Shown here in pieces: positions 49,131 through 61,065 of a DNA stretch of 64,000 bases (within the stretch, counting starts at the first letter, position 1; each line of letters opens with the position of its first letter). The position numbers were made by a program, and so were the translations under genes. The DNA lies in the NCBI GenBank assembly GCA_949130485.1, contig OX422187.1, forward strand, positions 9,140,205 to 9,204,204, read 5' to 3'. Below the pieces are notes generated by a model that saw only the letters and a program-made list of their open reading frames with translations, did not search any database and was not told the origin of the DNA. This DNA is from Agelas oroides. Lineage: Eukaryota; Porifera; Demospongiae; Agelasida; Agelasidae.

Positions 49131-50719
49131 GTGTGTTAGAGTGAGGTAGAGTCGGGTCAAGCCAGGATAGAGTGTGGTGGAGTGAGGTAGAGTCGGGGTA
49201 GAGTGTGGTAGAGTAAGATAGTGTCGGGTCGAGCCAGGGTAGAGTGTGGTAGAGTGAGGTAGAGTCGGGTCAAGCCAGGGTAGATTGTGGTAGGGTGAGG
49301 AAGTGTCGGGTTAGGCGAGGACAGAGTGTGGTAGAGTAAGGTAGAGTCGGGTCTAGCCAGGGTAGAGTGTGGTAGAGAGACGTAGAGTCGGGTGTAGCCA
49401 GGGTAGAGTGTGGTAGGGTGACGTAGAGCCGGGTCGAGCCAGGGTAGAGTGTGGTAGAGTCAGGTAGAGTCGGGTCGAGCTAGGGTAGAGTGTAGTAGAG
49501 TGAGGTAGAGTCAGGGTAGAGTGTGGTAGAGTGAGTTAGAGTTGGGTCAATCCAGGGTAGAGTGTCGTAGGGGAGGTAGAGTCGGGTCGACCGAGGGTAG
49601 AGTTTGGTAGAGTGTGGTAGAGTGAGGTACAGTCGGGTCGAGTCAGGGTAGAGAGTGATAGAGTGAGGTAGAGTAGGGTTGAGGCAGGGTAGAGTGTGGT
49701 AGAGTGAGGTAGAGTGTGGGAGAGTGAGGTAGAGTCGGGTAGAGCAAGGGTAGAGTGTGGTAGAGTGAGGTAGAGTCGGGCTAGAGTGTGGTAGAGTGAG
49801 GTAGAGTCGGGTCGAGCCAGGGTAGAGTGTGGTAGAGTGAGTGAGAGTCGGGGTAGAGTGTGGTAGAGAGAGGTAGAGTAGGGTCGAGCAAGGGTAGAAT
49901 GTGGTAGAGTGAGTTAGAGCAGTGTCTAGCCAGGGTAGTGTGTGGTAGGGTCGGGTCGAGGCAGGGTAGAGTGTTGTAGAGTGAGGTTGAGTCGGGGTGG
50001 AGTGTGGTTGAGTGAGGTAGAGTCGGCGTAGAGTGTGGTAGGGTGAGGTAGAGTCGGGTCGAGGCAGGGTAGAGTGTGGTAGAGTGAGTTAGAGTCGGGA
50101 CGAGCTAGGGTAGAGTGTAGTAGAGTGAGGTAGAGTTGGGAGAGAGTGTGGTAGAGGGAGGTAGAGTCAGGCCAAGCAAGGGTAGAGTGTGGTAGAGTGA
50201 GGTAGAGTCTGTTCGAGCCAGGGTAGAGGGTGGTAGAGTGAAGTAGAGTCGGGTCGAGCCAGGGTAGAGTGTGGTACACTGAGGTACAGTCGGGTCAAGC
50301 CAGGATAGAGTGTGGTAGAGTGAGGTAGAGTCGGGGTAGAGTGTGGTAGAGGGAGGTATAGTCAGGGTAGAGTGTGGTAGAGTGAGGTAGAGTCGGGTCG
50401 AGCCAGGGTAGAGTGTGGTAGAGTGAGGTAGAGTCGGATTGAGCCAGGATAGAGTGTGGTAGAGTGAGGTAGAGTAGGAATAGAGTGTGGTAGAGCGAGG
50501 TAGAGTCGGGTCGAGCCATGGAAGAGTGTGGTAGAGTAGGGTAGAGTCGGGTCGAGTCAGGGTAGAGTGTGGTAGAGTGAGGTAGAGTCGGGTTGAGGTA
50601 GGGTAGAGTGTGGTAGAGTGAGGTAGAGTCGGCGTATAGTGTGGTAGAGAGAGGTAGAATAGGGTCGAGGCAGGGTAGAATGTTGTAGAGTGAGATAGAG
50701 TCGGGTCGAGCCAGGGTAG
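49131..50719 (+). repeat. Partial Q-block lacking the landmark
   Basis: Resembles 50720-52.45 kb at an offset of 1590 early and 1706 late. Near 49.61 kb the TAGATCCACTATT segment is missing: GAGTTTGG runs directly into the sequence that normally follows the landmark. It looks like an older or truncated relative of the three Q-blocks. Confidence 0.72.
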
Positions 50720-53700
50720 AGTGTGTTAGAGTGAGGTAGAGTCGGGTCAAGCCAGGATAGAGTGTGGTGGAGTGAGGTAGAGTCGGGTTAGAGTGTGGTA
50801 GAGTAAGATAGTGTCGGGTCGAGCCAGGGTAGAGTGTGGTAGAGTGAGGTAGAGTCGGGTCAAGCCAGGGTAGATTGTGGTAGGGTGAGGAAGTGTCGGG
50901 TTGGGCGAGGATAGAGTGTGGTAGAGTAAGGTAGAGTCGGGTCTAGCCAGGGTAGAGTGTGGTAGAGAGACGTAGAGTCGGGTGTAGCCAGGGTAGAGTG
51001 TGGTAGGGTGACGTAGAGCCGGGTCGAGCCAGGGTAGAGTGTGGTAGAGTCAGGTAGAGTCGGGTCGAGCTAGGGTAGAGTGTAGTAGAGTGAGGTAGAG
51101 TCAGGATAGAGTGTGGTAGAGTGAGTTAGAGTTGGGTCAATCCAGGGTAGAGTGTCGTAGGGGAGGTAGAGTCGGGTCGACCGAGGGTAGAGTTTGGTAG
51201 AGTGAGGTAGAGCCGGGTAGATCCACTATTGTAGAGTGTGGTAGAGTGAGGTACAGTCGGGTCGAGTAAGGGTAGAGAGTGATAGAGTGAGGTAGAGTAG
51301 GGTTGAGGCAGGGTAGAGTGTGGTAGAGTGAGGTAGAGTGTGGGAGAGTGAGGTAGAGTCGGGTAGAGCAAGGGTAGAGTGTGGTAGAGTGACGTAGAGT
51401 CGGGCTAGAGTGTGGTAGAGTGAGGTAGAGTCGGGTCGAGCCAGGGTAGAGTGTGGTAGAGTGAGTGAGAGTCGGGGTAGAGTGTGGTAGAGAGAGGTAG
51501 AGTACGGTCGAGCAAGGGTAGAATGTGGTAGAGTGAGTTAGAGCAGTGTCTAGCCAGGGTAGTGTGTGGTAGGGTCAGGTCGAGGTAGGGTAGAGTGTTG
51601 TAGAGTGAGGTTGAGTCGGGGTGGAGTGTGGTTGAGTGAGGTAGAGTCGGGGTAGAGTGTGGTAGGGTGAGGTAGAGTCGGGTCGAGGCAGGGTAGAGTG
51701 TGGTAGAGTGAGTTAGAGTCGGGACGAGCTAGGGTAGAGTGTAGTAGAGTGAGGTAGAGTCGGGAGAGAGTGTGGTAGAGCGAGGTAGAGTCAGGTCAAG
51801 CAAGGGTAGAGTGTGGTAGAGTGAGGTAGAGTCGGGTCGAGCCAGGGTAGAGGGTGGTAGAGTGAAGTAGAGTCGGGTCGAGCCAGGGTAGAGTGTGGTA
51901 GAGTAAGGTAGAGTCTGGTCGAGCCAGGGTAGAGTGTGGTAGAGTGAGGTAGAGTCGGGTCGAGACAGGGTAGAGTGTGGTAGAGTGAGGTACAGTCGGG
52001 TCAAGCCAGGATAGAGTGTGGTAGAGTGAGGTAGAGTCGGGGTAGAGTGTGGTAGAGGGAGGTATAGTCAGGGTAGAGTGTGGTAGAGTGAGGTAGAGTC
52101 GGGTCGAGCCAGGGTAGAGTCTGGTAGAGTGAGGTAGAGTCGGATTGAGCCAGGATAGAGTGTGGTAGAGTGAGGTAGAGTAGGAATAGAGTGTGGTAGA
52201 GCGAGGTAGAGTCGGGTCGAGCCATGGAAGAGTGTGGTAGAGTAGGGTAGAGTCGGGTCGAGTCAGGGTAGAGTGTGGTAGAGTGAGGTAGAGTCGGGTT
52301 GAGGTAGGGTAGAGTGTGGTAGAGTGAGGTAGAGTCGGCGTATAGTGTGGTAGAGAGAGGTAGAATAGGGTCGAGGCAGGGTAGAATGTTGTAGAGTGAG
52401 ATAGAGTCGGGTCGAGCCAGGGTAGAGTGTGTTAGAGTGAGGTAGAGTCGGGTCAAGCCAGGATAGAGTGTGGTGGAGTGAGGTAGAGTCGGGGTAGAGT
52501 GTGGTAGAGTAAGATAGTGTCGAGTCGAGCCAGGGTAGAGTGTGGTAGAGTGAGGTAGAGTCGGGTCAAGCCAGGGTAGATTGTGGTAGGGTGAGGAAGT
52601 GTCGGGTTGGGCGAGGATAGAGTGTGGTAGAGTAAGGTAGAGTCGGGTCTAGCCAGGGTACAGTGTGGTAGAGAGACGTAGAGTCGGGTGTAGCCAGGGT
52701 ACAGTGTGGTAGAGTGAGGTAGAGTCGGGGTAGAGTGTGGTAGAGGGAGGAAGAGTATGGTCGAGCCAGGGTAGAATGTGGTAGAGTTAGTTAGAGTGGG
52801 GTCTAGCCATGGTAGAGTGTAGTAGAGTGAGGTAGAGTCGGGTCGAGACAGGGTAGAGTGTGGAAGACTGAGGTAGAGTCGGGGTAGAGTGTGGTAGGGT
52901 GAGGTAGAGTCGGGGTAGAGTGCGGTAGAGTGAGGTAGAGTCGGGTCGAGCCAGGGTAGGGTGTGGTAGAGTGAGGTAGAGTCGGGGTAGAGTGTGGTAG
53001 AGGGAGGTAGAGTCAGGGTAGAGTGTGGTAGAGTGAGGTAGAGTCGGGTCGAGCCAGGGTAGAGTGTGGTAGAGTGAGGTAGAGTAGGGGTATAGTGTGG
53101 TAGAGAGAGGTAGAGTAGGGTCGAGCAAGGGTAGAATGTGGTAGAGTGAGTTAGAGTAGTATCTAGCCAGGGTAGTGTGTGGTAGAGTCGGGTCTAGGCA
53201 GGGTAGAGTGTTGTAGAGTGAGGTTGAGTCGGGGTGGAGTGTGGTTGAGTGACGTAGAGTCGGGGTAGAGTGTGGTAGAGTGAGGTAGAGTCGGGTCGAG
53301 CCAGGGTAGAGTGTGGTAGAGTGAGGTAGAGTAGGGGTATAGTGTGGTAGAGAGAGGTAGAGTAGGGTCGAGCAAGGGTAGAATGTGGTAGAGTGAGTTA
53401 GAGTAGTATCTAGCCAGGGTAGTGTGTGGTAGAGTAGGGTCGAGGCAGGGTAGAGTGCTGTAGAGTGAGGTTGGGTCGGGGTGGAGTGTGGTTGAGTGAG
53501 GTAGAGTCGGGGTAGAGTGTGGTAGAGTGAGATAGAGTTGGGTCAATCCAGGGTAGAGTGTGGTAGAGTGAGGTAGAGTCGCGGTAGAGTGTGGTACAGT
53601 GAGGTAGAGTCAGGTCGAGCCAGGGTAGAGTGTAGTAGAGTGAGGTTTAGCCTGGTTGAGTAAGGGTAAAGTGTGGTAGAATGAGGTAGAGTCGAGTCGA

Positions 53701-53875
53701 GTCAGCGTAAAGTGTGGTAGAGTCGCTGTAGTGTGTGGTAGAGTGAGGTAGAGTCAGGTCGAGCCAGGGTAGAGTGTGGTAGAGTCGCTGTAGAGTGTGG
53801 TATAGTGGGGTAGAGTCAGGTCGAGCCAGGGTAGAGTGTGGTAGAGTGAGGTAGAGTCGGGTCGAGCCAGGGTAG
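50720..53875 (+). repeat. Q-block, copy 1 (3156 bp)
   Basis: The next copy follows head to tail at exactly 3156 bp, checked at 50725/53881, 51218/54374, 51729/54885 and 53644/56800. About eight single-base differences were seen by eye, roughly 99.7% identity. Content is P-like: TAGATCCACTATT, AATAGGGTCGAGG, AGTAGTATCTAGCC, GGTTTAGCCTGG and GAGTCGCTG, in that order. Confidence 0.9.
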
Positions 53876-56800
53876 AGTGTGTTAGAGTGAGGTAGAGTCG
53901 GGTCAAGCCAGGATAGAGTGTGGTGGAGTGAGGTAGAGTCGGGTTAGAGTGTGGTAGAGTAAGATAGTGTCGGGTCGAGCCAGGGTAGAGTGTGGTAGAG
54001 TGAGGTAGAGTCGGGTCAAGCCAGGGTAGATTGTGGTAGGGTGAGGAAGTGTCTGGTTGGGCGAGGATAGAGTGTGGTAGAGTAAGGTAGAGTCGGGTCT
54101 AGCCAGGGTAGAGTGTGGTAGAGAGACGTAGAGTCGGGTGTAGCCAGGGTAGAGTGTGGTAGGGTGACGTAGAGCCGGGTCGAGCCAGGGTAGAGTGTGG
54201 TAGAGTCAGGTAGAGTCGGGTCGAGCTAGGGTAGAGTGTAGTAGAGTGAGGTAGAGTCAGGATAGAGTGTGGTAGAGTGAATTAGAGTTGGGTCAATCCA
54301 GGGTAGAGTGTCGTAGGGGAGGTAGAGTCGGGTCGACCGAGGGTAGAGTTTGGTAGAGTGAGGTAGAGCCGGGTAGATCCACTATTGTAGAGTGTGGTAG
54401 AGTGAGGTACAGTCGGGTCGAGTAAGGGTAGAGAGTGATAGAGTGAGGTAGAGTAGGGTTGAGGCAGGGTAGAGTGTGGTAGAGTGAGGTAGAGTGTGGG
54501 AGAGTGAGGTAGAGTCGGGTAGAGCAAGGGTAGAGTGTGGTAGAGTGACGTAGAGTCGGGCTAGAGTGTGGTAGAGTGAGGTAGAGTCGGGTCGAGCCAG
54601 GGTAGAGTGTGGTAGAGTGAGTGAGAGTCGGGGTAGAGTGTGGTAGAGAGAGGTAGAGTACGGTCGAGCAAGGGTAGAATGTGGTAGAGTGAGTTAGAGC
54701 AGTGTCTAGCCAGGGTAGTGTGTGGTAGGGTCAGGTCGAGGTAGGGTAGAGTGTTGTAGAGTGAGGTTGAGTCGGGGTGGAGTGTGGTTGAGTGAGGTAG
54801 AGTCGGGGTAGAGTGTGGTAGGGTGAGGTAAAGTCGGGTCGAGGCAGGGTAGAGTGTGGTAGAGTGAGTTAGAGTCGGGACGAGCTAGGGTAGAGTGTAG
54901 TAGAGTGAGGTAGAGTCGGGAGAGAGTGTGGTAGAGCGAGGTAGAGTCAGGTCAAGCAAGGGTAGAGTGTGGTAGAGTGAGGTAGAGTCGGGTCGAGCCA
55001 GGGTAGAGGGTGGTAGAGTGAAGTAGAGTCGGGTCGAGCCAGGGTAGAGTGTGGTAGAGTAAGGTAGAGTCTGGTCGAGCCAGGGTAGAGTGTGGTAGAG
55101 TGAGGTAGAGTCGGGTCGAGACAGGGTAGAGTGTGGTAGAGTGAGGTACAGTCGGGTCAAGCCAGGATAGAGTGTGGTAGAGTGAGGTAGAGTCGGGGTA
55201 GAGTGTGGTAGAGGGAGGTATAGTCAGGGTAGAGTGTGGTAGAGTGAGGTAGAGTCGGGTCGAGCCAGGGTAGAGTCTGGTAGAGTGAGGTAGAGTCGGA
55301 TTGAGCCAGGATAGAGTGTGGTAGAGTGAGGTAGAGTAGGAATAGAGTGTGGTAGAGCGAGGTAGAGTCGGGTCGAGCCATGGAAGAGTGTGGTAGAGTA
55401 GGGTAGAGTCGGGTCGAGTCAGGGTAGAGTGTGGTAGAGTGAGGTAGAGTCGGGTTGAGGTAGGGTAGAGTGTGGTAGAGTGAGGTAGAGTCGGCGTATA
55501 GTGTGGTAGAGAGAGGTAGAATAGGGTCGAGGCAGGGTAGAATGTTGTAGAGTGAGATAGAGTCGGGTCGAGCCAGGGTAGAGTGTGTTAGAGTGAGGTA
55601 GAGTCGGGTCAAGCCAGGATAGAGTGTGGTGGAGTGAGGTAGAGTCGGGGTAGAGTGTGGTAGAGTAAGATAGTGTCGAGTCGAGCCAGGGTAGAGTGTG
55701 GTAGAGTGAGGTAGAGTCGGGTCAAGCCAGGGTAGATTGTGGTAGGGTGAGGAAGTGTCGGGTTGGGCGAGGATAGAGTGTGGTAGAGTAAGGTAGAGTC
55801 GGGTCTAGCCAGGGTACAGTGTGGTAGAGAGACGTAGAGTCGGGTGTAGCCAGGGTACAGTGTGGTAGAGTGAGGTAGAGTTGGGGTAGAGTGTGGTAGA
55901 GGGAGGAAGAGTATGGTCGAGCCAGGGTAGAATGTGGTAGAGTTAGTTAGAGTGGGGTCTAGCCATGGTAGAGTGTAGTAGAGTGAGGTAGAGTCGGGTC
56001 GAGACAGGGTAGAGTGTGGAAGACTGAGGTAGAGTCGGGGTAGAGTGTGGTAGGGTGAGGTAGAGTCGGGGTAGAGTGCGGTAGAGTGAGGTAGAGTCGG
56101 GTTGAGCCAGGGTAGGGTGTGGTAGAGTGAGGTAGAGTCGGGGTAGAGTGTGGTAGAGGGAGGTAGAGTCAGGGTAGAGTGTGGTAGAGTGAGGTAGAGT
56201 CGGGTCGAGCCAGGGTAGAGTGTGGTAGAGTGAGGTAGAGTAGGGGTATAGTGTGGTAGAGAGAGGTAGAGTAGGGTCGAGCAAGGGTAGAATGTGGTAG
56301 AGTGAGTTAGAGTAGTATCTAGCCAGGGTAGTGTGTGGTAGAGTCGGGTCGAGGCAGGGTAGAGTGTTGTAGAGTGAGGTTGAGTCGGGGTGGAGTGTGG
56401 TTGAGTGACGTAGAGTCGGGGTAGAGTGTGGTAGAGTGAGGTAGAGTCGGGTCGAGCCAGGGTAGAGTGTGGTAGAGTGAGGTAGAGTAGGGGTATAGTG
56501 TGGTAGAGAGAGGTAGAGTAGGGTCGAGCAAGGGTAGAATGTGGTAGAGTGAGTTAGAGTAGTATCTAGCCAGGGTAGTGTGTGGTAGAGTAGGGTCGAG
56601 GCAGGGTAGAGTGCTGTAGAGTGAGGTTGGGTCGGGGTGGAGTGTGGTTGAGTGAGGTAGAGTCGGGGTAGAGTGTGGTAGAGTGAGATAGAGTTGGGTC
56701 AATCCAGGGTAGAGTGTGGTAGAGTGAGGTAGAGTCGCGGTAGAGTGTGGTACAGTGAGGTAGAGTCAGGTCGAGCCAGGGTAGAGTGTAGTAGAGTGAG

Positions 56801-57025
56801 GTTTAGCCTGGTTGAGTAAGGGTAAAGTGTGGTAGAATGAGGTAGAGTCGAGTCGAGCCAGCGTAGAGTGTGGTAGAGTCGCTGTAGTGTGTGGTAGAGT
56901 GAGGTAGAGTCAGGTCGAGCCAGGGTAGAGTGTGGTAGAGTCGCTGTAGAGTGTGGTATAGTGGGGTAGAGTCAGGTCGAGCCAGGGTAGAGTGTGGTAG
57001 AGTGAGGTAGAGTCGGGTCGAGACA
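53876..57025 (+). repeat. Q-block, copy 2
   Basis: Tandem copy of the preceding block. Private differences include GAATTAGAG at about 54280 and GTCTGGTTGGG at about 54053. It ends in irregular sequence near 57020, and its last part matches the end of the window at offset 6975. Confidence 0.9.
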
Positions 57026-57890
57026 GGGTAGAGTGTGGAAGAGTGAGGTAGAGTCGGGGTAGAGTGTGGTAGAGTGAGGTAGAGTCGGGGTAGAGTGTGG
57101 TAAAGTGAGGTAGAGTTTGGTAAATCCAGGGTAGAGTGTGGTAGAGTGAGGTAGAGTCAGGTCGAGCCAGGGTAGAGTGTGGTAGAGTCGCTGTAGAGTG
57201 TGGTAGAGTGGGGTAGAGTCAGTTCGAGCCAGGGTAGAGTGTGGTAGAGTGAGGTAGAGTCGGGTCGAGACAGGGTAGAGTGTGGAAGAGTGAGGTAGAG
57301 TCGGGGTAGAGTGTGGTAGAGGTAGAGTCGGGGGAGAGTGTGGTAAAGTGAGGTAGAGTTTGGTAAAACCAGGGTAGAGTGTGGTAGAGTGAGGTAGAGG
57401 TGGGGTAGAGTGTGGTAGAGTGAGGTAGAGTCGGGTCGAGCTTAGGTAGAGTGTGGTAGAATAGGGTAGAGTCGGATCGAGCCAGGGTAGAGTGTGGTAG
57501 AGTGACGTAGAGTTGGGTCGAGACAGGGTAGAGTGTGGAAGAGTGAGGTAGAGTCGGGGTAGAGTGTGGTAGAGTGAGATAGAGTCGGGATAGAGTGTGG
57601 TAGAGCGAGGTAGAGTCAGGTCGAGTAAGGATAGAGTGTGGTAGAGTGAGGTAGAGGCGGATCTAGCCAGCGTAGAGTGTGGTAGAGTGAGGTAGAGTCG
57701 CGGAAGAGTGTGGTAGAGTGAGGTAGAGTCGGGTCGTGCCAGGGTAGAGTGTGGTGGAGTGAGGTAGAGTCGGGGCGAGCCTGGGTAGAGTGTGGTAGAG
57801 TGAGGCAGAGTCGGGTCGAGCAATGGTAGAGAGTGGTAGAGTGAGGTACAGTAGGATTGAGCTAGGGTAGAGTGAGGTAGAGTAGGATTG
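57026..57890 (+). repeat. Irregular unit stretch
   Basis: Satellite units continue with unusual variants (GAGTTTGGTAAATCC, GCTTAGGTAGAG, GGTAGAGGTAGAG). The segment near 57018-57130 is partly repeated near 57262-57380. No long block match was traced elsewhere in the window and no gene is seen. Confidence 0.7.
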
Positions 57891-58930
57891 AGCTAGGGTA
57901 GAGTGTGGTAGAGTGAGGTAGAGTCGGGATAGACTGTGGAAGAGCAAGGTAGAGTCAGGTCGAGCAAGGGTACAGTGTGGTAGAGTGAGGTAGAGTCAGG
58001 TCGAAACAGGGTAGAGTGTGGTACAGTGAGATAGAGTCGGGTCGAGCCAAGGTAGAGTGTGGTAGAGTGAGGTAGAGTCGGGGTAGAGTGTGGTAGAGTG
58101 AGGTAGAGATGGGTCGAGCCAGGGTAGAGTGTGGTAGAGTGAGGTAGAGTCGGGTCGAGCCAGGATAGAGTGTGGTAGAGTGAGGTAGAGTCGGGGTAGA
58201 GTGTGGTAGAGTAAGATAGAGTCGGGTGGAGCCAGGGTAGAGTGTTGTAGAGTGAGGTAGAGTCGGGGTGGAGTTTGGTAGAGTGAGGTAGAGTCTGGGT
58301 AGAGTGTGGTAGAGTGAGGTAGAGTCGGGTCAAGCCAGGGTAGAGTGTGGTAGGGTGATGTAGAGTAGGGTTGAGCCAGGGTAGAGTGTGGTAGAGTGAG
58401 GTAGAGTCGGGATAGAGTGGGGTAGAGTGAGGTAGAGTCTGGTCTAGCGAGGGTAGAGTGTGGTAGAGTGAGGTAGAGTCAGATCGAGCTAGGGTAGAGT
58501 GTGTTAGAGTGAGGTAGAGTCGGGATAGACTGTGGTAGAGCGAGGTAGAGTCAGGTCGAGCAAGGGTAGAGTGTGGTAGAGTGAGGTAGAGTCAGGTCGA
58601 AACAGGGTAGAGTGTGGTACAGTGAGGTAGATTCGGGTCGAGCCAAGGTAGAGTGTGGTAGAGTGAGGTAGAGTCGGGGTAGAGTGTGGTAGAGTGAGGT
58701 AGAGATGGGTCGAGCCAGGGTAGAGTGTGATAGAGTGAGGTAGAGTCGGGTCGAGCCAGGATAGAGTGTGGTAGATTGAGGTAGAGTCGGGGTAGAGTGT
58801 GGTAGAGTAAGATAGAGTCGGGTCGAGCAAGGATAGAGTGTTGTAGAGTGAGGTAGAGTCGGGGTGGAGTTTGGTAGAGTGAGGTAGAGTCTGGGTAGAG
58901 TGTGGTAGAGTGAGGTAGAGTCGGGTCAAG
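57891..58930 (+). repeat. D'-type tandem pair (596-bp period)
   Basis: Two copies of the D'-type block, like the start of the window, lie 596 bp apart (AGACTGTGG at 57931 and 58527). 596 equals 10 x 41 + 6 x 31. Both carry TCGAAACAGG and GAGATGGGTCGAGCC. Confidence 0.82.
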
Positions 58931-59249
58931 CCAGGGTAGAGTGTGGTAGGGTGAGGGAGAGTCGGGTTGAGCCAGGATAGAGTGTGGTAGAGTGAGGTAT
59001 AGTCTGGGTAGAGTGTGGTAGAGTGAGGTGGAGTCGGGTCAAGCCAGGGTAGAGTGTGGTAGGGTGAGGGAGAGTCGGGTTGAGCCAGGATAGAGTGTGG
59101 TAGAGTGAGGTAGAGTCGGGTCGAGCCTGGGGAGAGTGTGGTAGAGTCAGGTAGAGTCGGCTCGAGCCAGGGTAGAGTGTGGTAGAGTGAGGTACAGTCG
59201 GGGTAGGGTGTGGTAGAGTGGGGTACAGTCGGGTCAATCCAGGGTAGAG

Positions 59250-61000
59250 TGTGGTAGGGTGACGTAGAGTCGGGTCGAGCCAGGGTAGAGTGTGGTAGAG
59301 TCAGGTAGAGTCGGGTCGAGCTAGGGTAGAGTGTAGTAGAGTGAGGTAGTGTCGGGGTAGAGTGTGGTAGAGTGAGTTAGAGTCGGGTCAATCCAGGGTA
59401 GAGTGTCGTAGGTATAGGTAGAGTCGGGTCGACCGAGGGTAGAGTATGGTAGAGTGAGGTAGAGTCGGGTCAAGCTAGGGTAGAGCGTGGTAAAATGAGG
59501 TAGAGTCTTGGTAGAGTGTAGTGGAGTGAGGTAGAGTCGGGTCGAGCCAGGGTAGAGTGTGGCAGAGTGAGGTAGAGACGGGTCGAGTCAGGGTAGAGTG
59601 TGGTAGAGTGAGGTAGAGACAGGTAGATCCACTATTATAGAGTGTGGTAGAGTGAGGTACAGTCGGGTCGATCCAGGGTAGAGAGTGATAGAGTGACGTA
59701 GAGTAGGGTTGAGCCAGGGTAGAGTGTGGTAGGGTCAGGTAGAGTCGGGTCGAGCTAGGGTAGAGTGTAGTAGAGTGAGGTAGTGTCGGGGTAGAGTGTG
59801 GTAGAGTGAGTTAGAGTCGGGTCAATCCAGGGTAGAGTGTCGTAGGTATAGGTAGAGTCGGGTCGACCGAGGGTAGAGTATGGTAGAGTGAGGTAGAGTC
59901 GGGTCAAGCTAGGGTAGAGCGTGGTAAAATGAGGTAGAGTCTTGGTAGAGTGTAGTGGAGTGAGGTAGAGTCGGGTCGAGCCAGGGTAGAGTGTGGCAGA
60001 GTGAGGTAGAGACGGGTCGAGTCAGGGTAGAGTGTGGTAGAGTGAGGTAGAGACAGGTAGATCCACTATTATAGAGTGTGGTAGAGTGAGGTACAGTCGG
60101 ATCGATCCAGGGTAGAGACTGATAGAGTGACGTAGAGTAGGGTTGAGCCAGGGTAGAGTGTGGTAGAGTGAGGAAGAGTGTGGTAGAGTGAGGGAGAGTC
60201 GGGTAGAGCAAGGGTAGAGTGTGGTAGAGTCGGGCTAGAGTGTGGTAGAGTGAGGTAGAGTCGGGATAGAGTGTGGTAGAGTGAGGTAGAGTCGGGTCAA
60301 GCTAGGGTAGAGCGTGGTAAAATGAGGTAGAGTCTTGGTAGAGTGTAGTGGAGTGAGGTAGAGTCGGGTCGAGCCAGGGTAGAGTGTGGCAGAGTGAGGT
60401 AGAGACGGGTCGAGTCAGGGTAGAGTGTGGTAGAGTGAGGTAGAGACAGGTAGATCCACTATTATAGAGTGTGGTAGAGTGAGGTACAGTCGGGTCGATC
60501 CAGTGTAGAGAGTGATAGAGTGACGTAGAGTAGGGCTGAGTCAGGGTAGAGTGTGGTAGGGTCAGGTAGAGTCGGGTCGAGCTAGGGTAGAGTGTAGTAG
60601 AGTGAGGTAGTGTCGGGGTAGAGTGTGGTAGAGTGAGTTAGAGTCGGGTCAATCCAGGGTAGAGTGTCGTAGGTATAGGTAGAGACGGGTCGACCGAGGG
60701 TAGAGTATGGTAGAGTGAGGTAGAGTCGGGTCAAGCTAGGGTAGAGCGTGGTAAAATGAGGTAGAGTCTTGGTAGAGTGTAGTGGAGTGAGGTAGAGTCG
60801 GGTCGAGCCAGGGTAGAGTGTGGCAGAGTGAGGTAGAGACGGGTCGAGTCAGGGTAGAGTGTGGTAGAGTGAGGTAGAGACAGGTAGATCCACTATTATA
60901 GAGTGTGGTAGAGTGAGGTACAGTCGGGTCGATCCAGGGTAGAGACTGATAGAGTGACGTAGAGTAGGGTTGAGCCAGGGTAGAGTGTGGTAGAGTGAGG
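59250..61000 (+). repeat. 434-bp local tandem repeat, about four copies
   Basis: The variant CGTAGGTATAGG occurs at 59407, 59841 and 60668, and TAGATCCACTATTATAG at 59624, 60058, 60451 and 60885. Spacings of the second mark are 434, 393 and 434. The interval of 393 has different content, including GGGCTAGAG, and lacks CGTAGGTATAGG. Marks found only here are GAGCGTGGTAAAATGAGG and TATTATAG in place of TATTGTAG. Confidence 0.87.
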
Positions 61001-61065
61001 GAGAGTCGGGTAGAGCAAGGGTAGAGTGTGGTAGAGTCGGGCTAGAGTGTGGTAGAGTGAGGTAG

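Noticed and set aside
57026-57890. Possible unique spacer or gene remnant in the irregular stretch
   Set aside because: On reading, it still consists of GTAGAGTGTGG and GTGAGG units with more substitutions; no unique DNA longer than about 15 bp is present.
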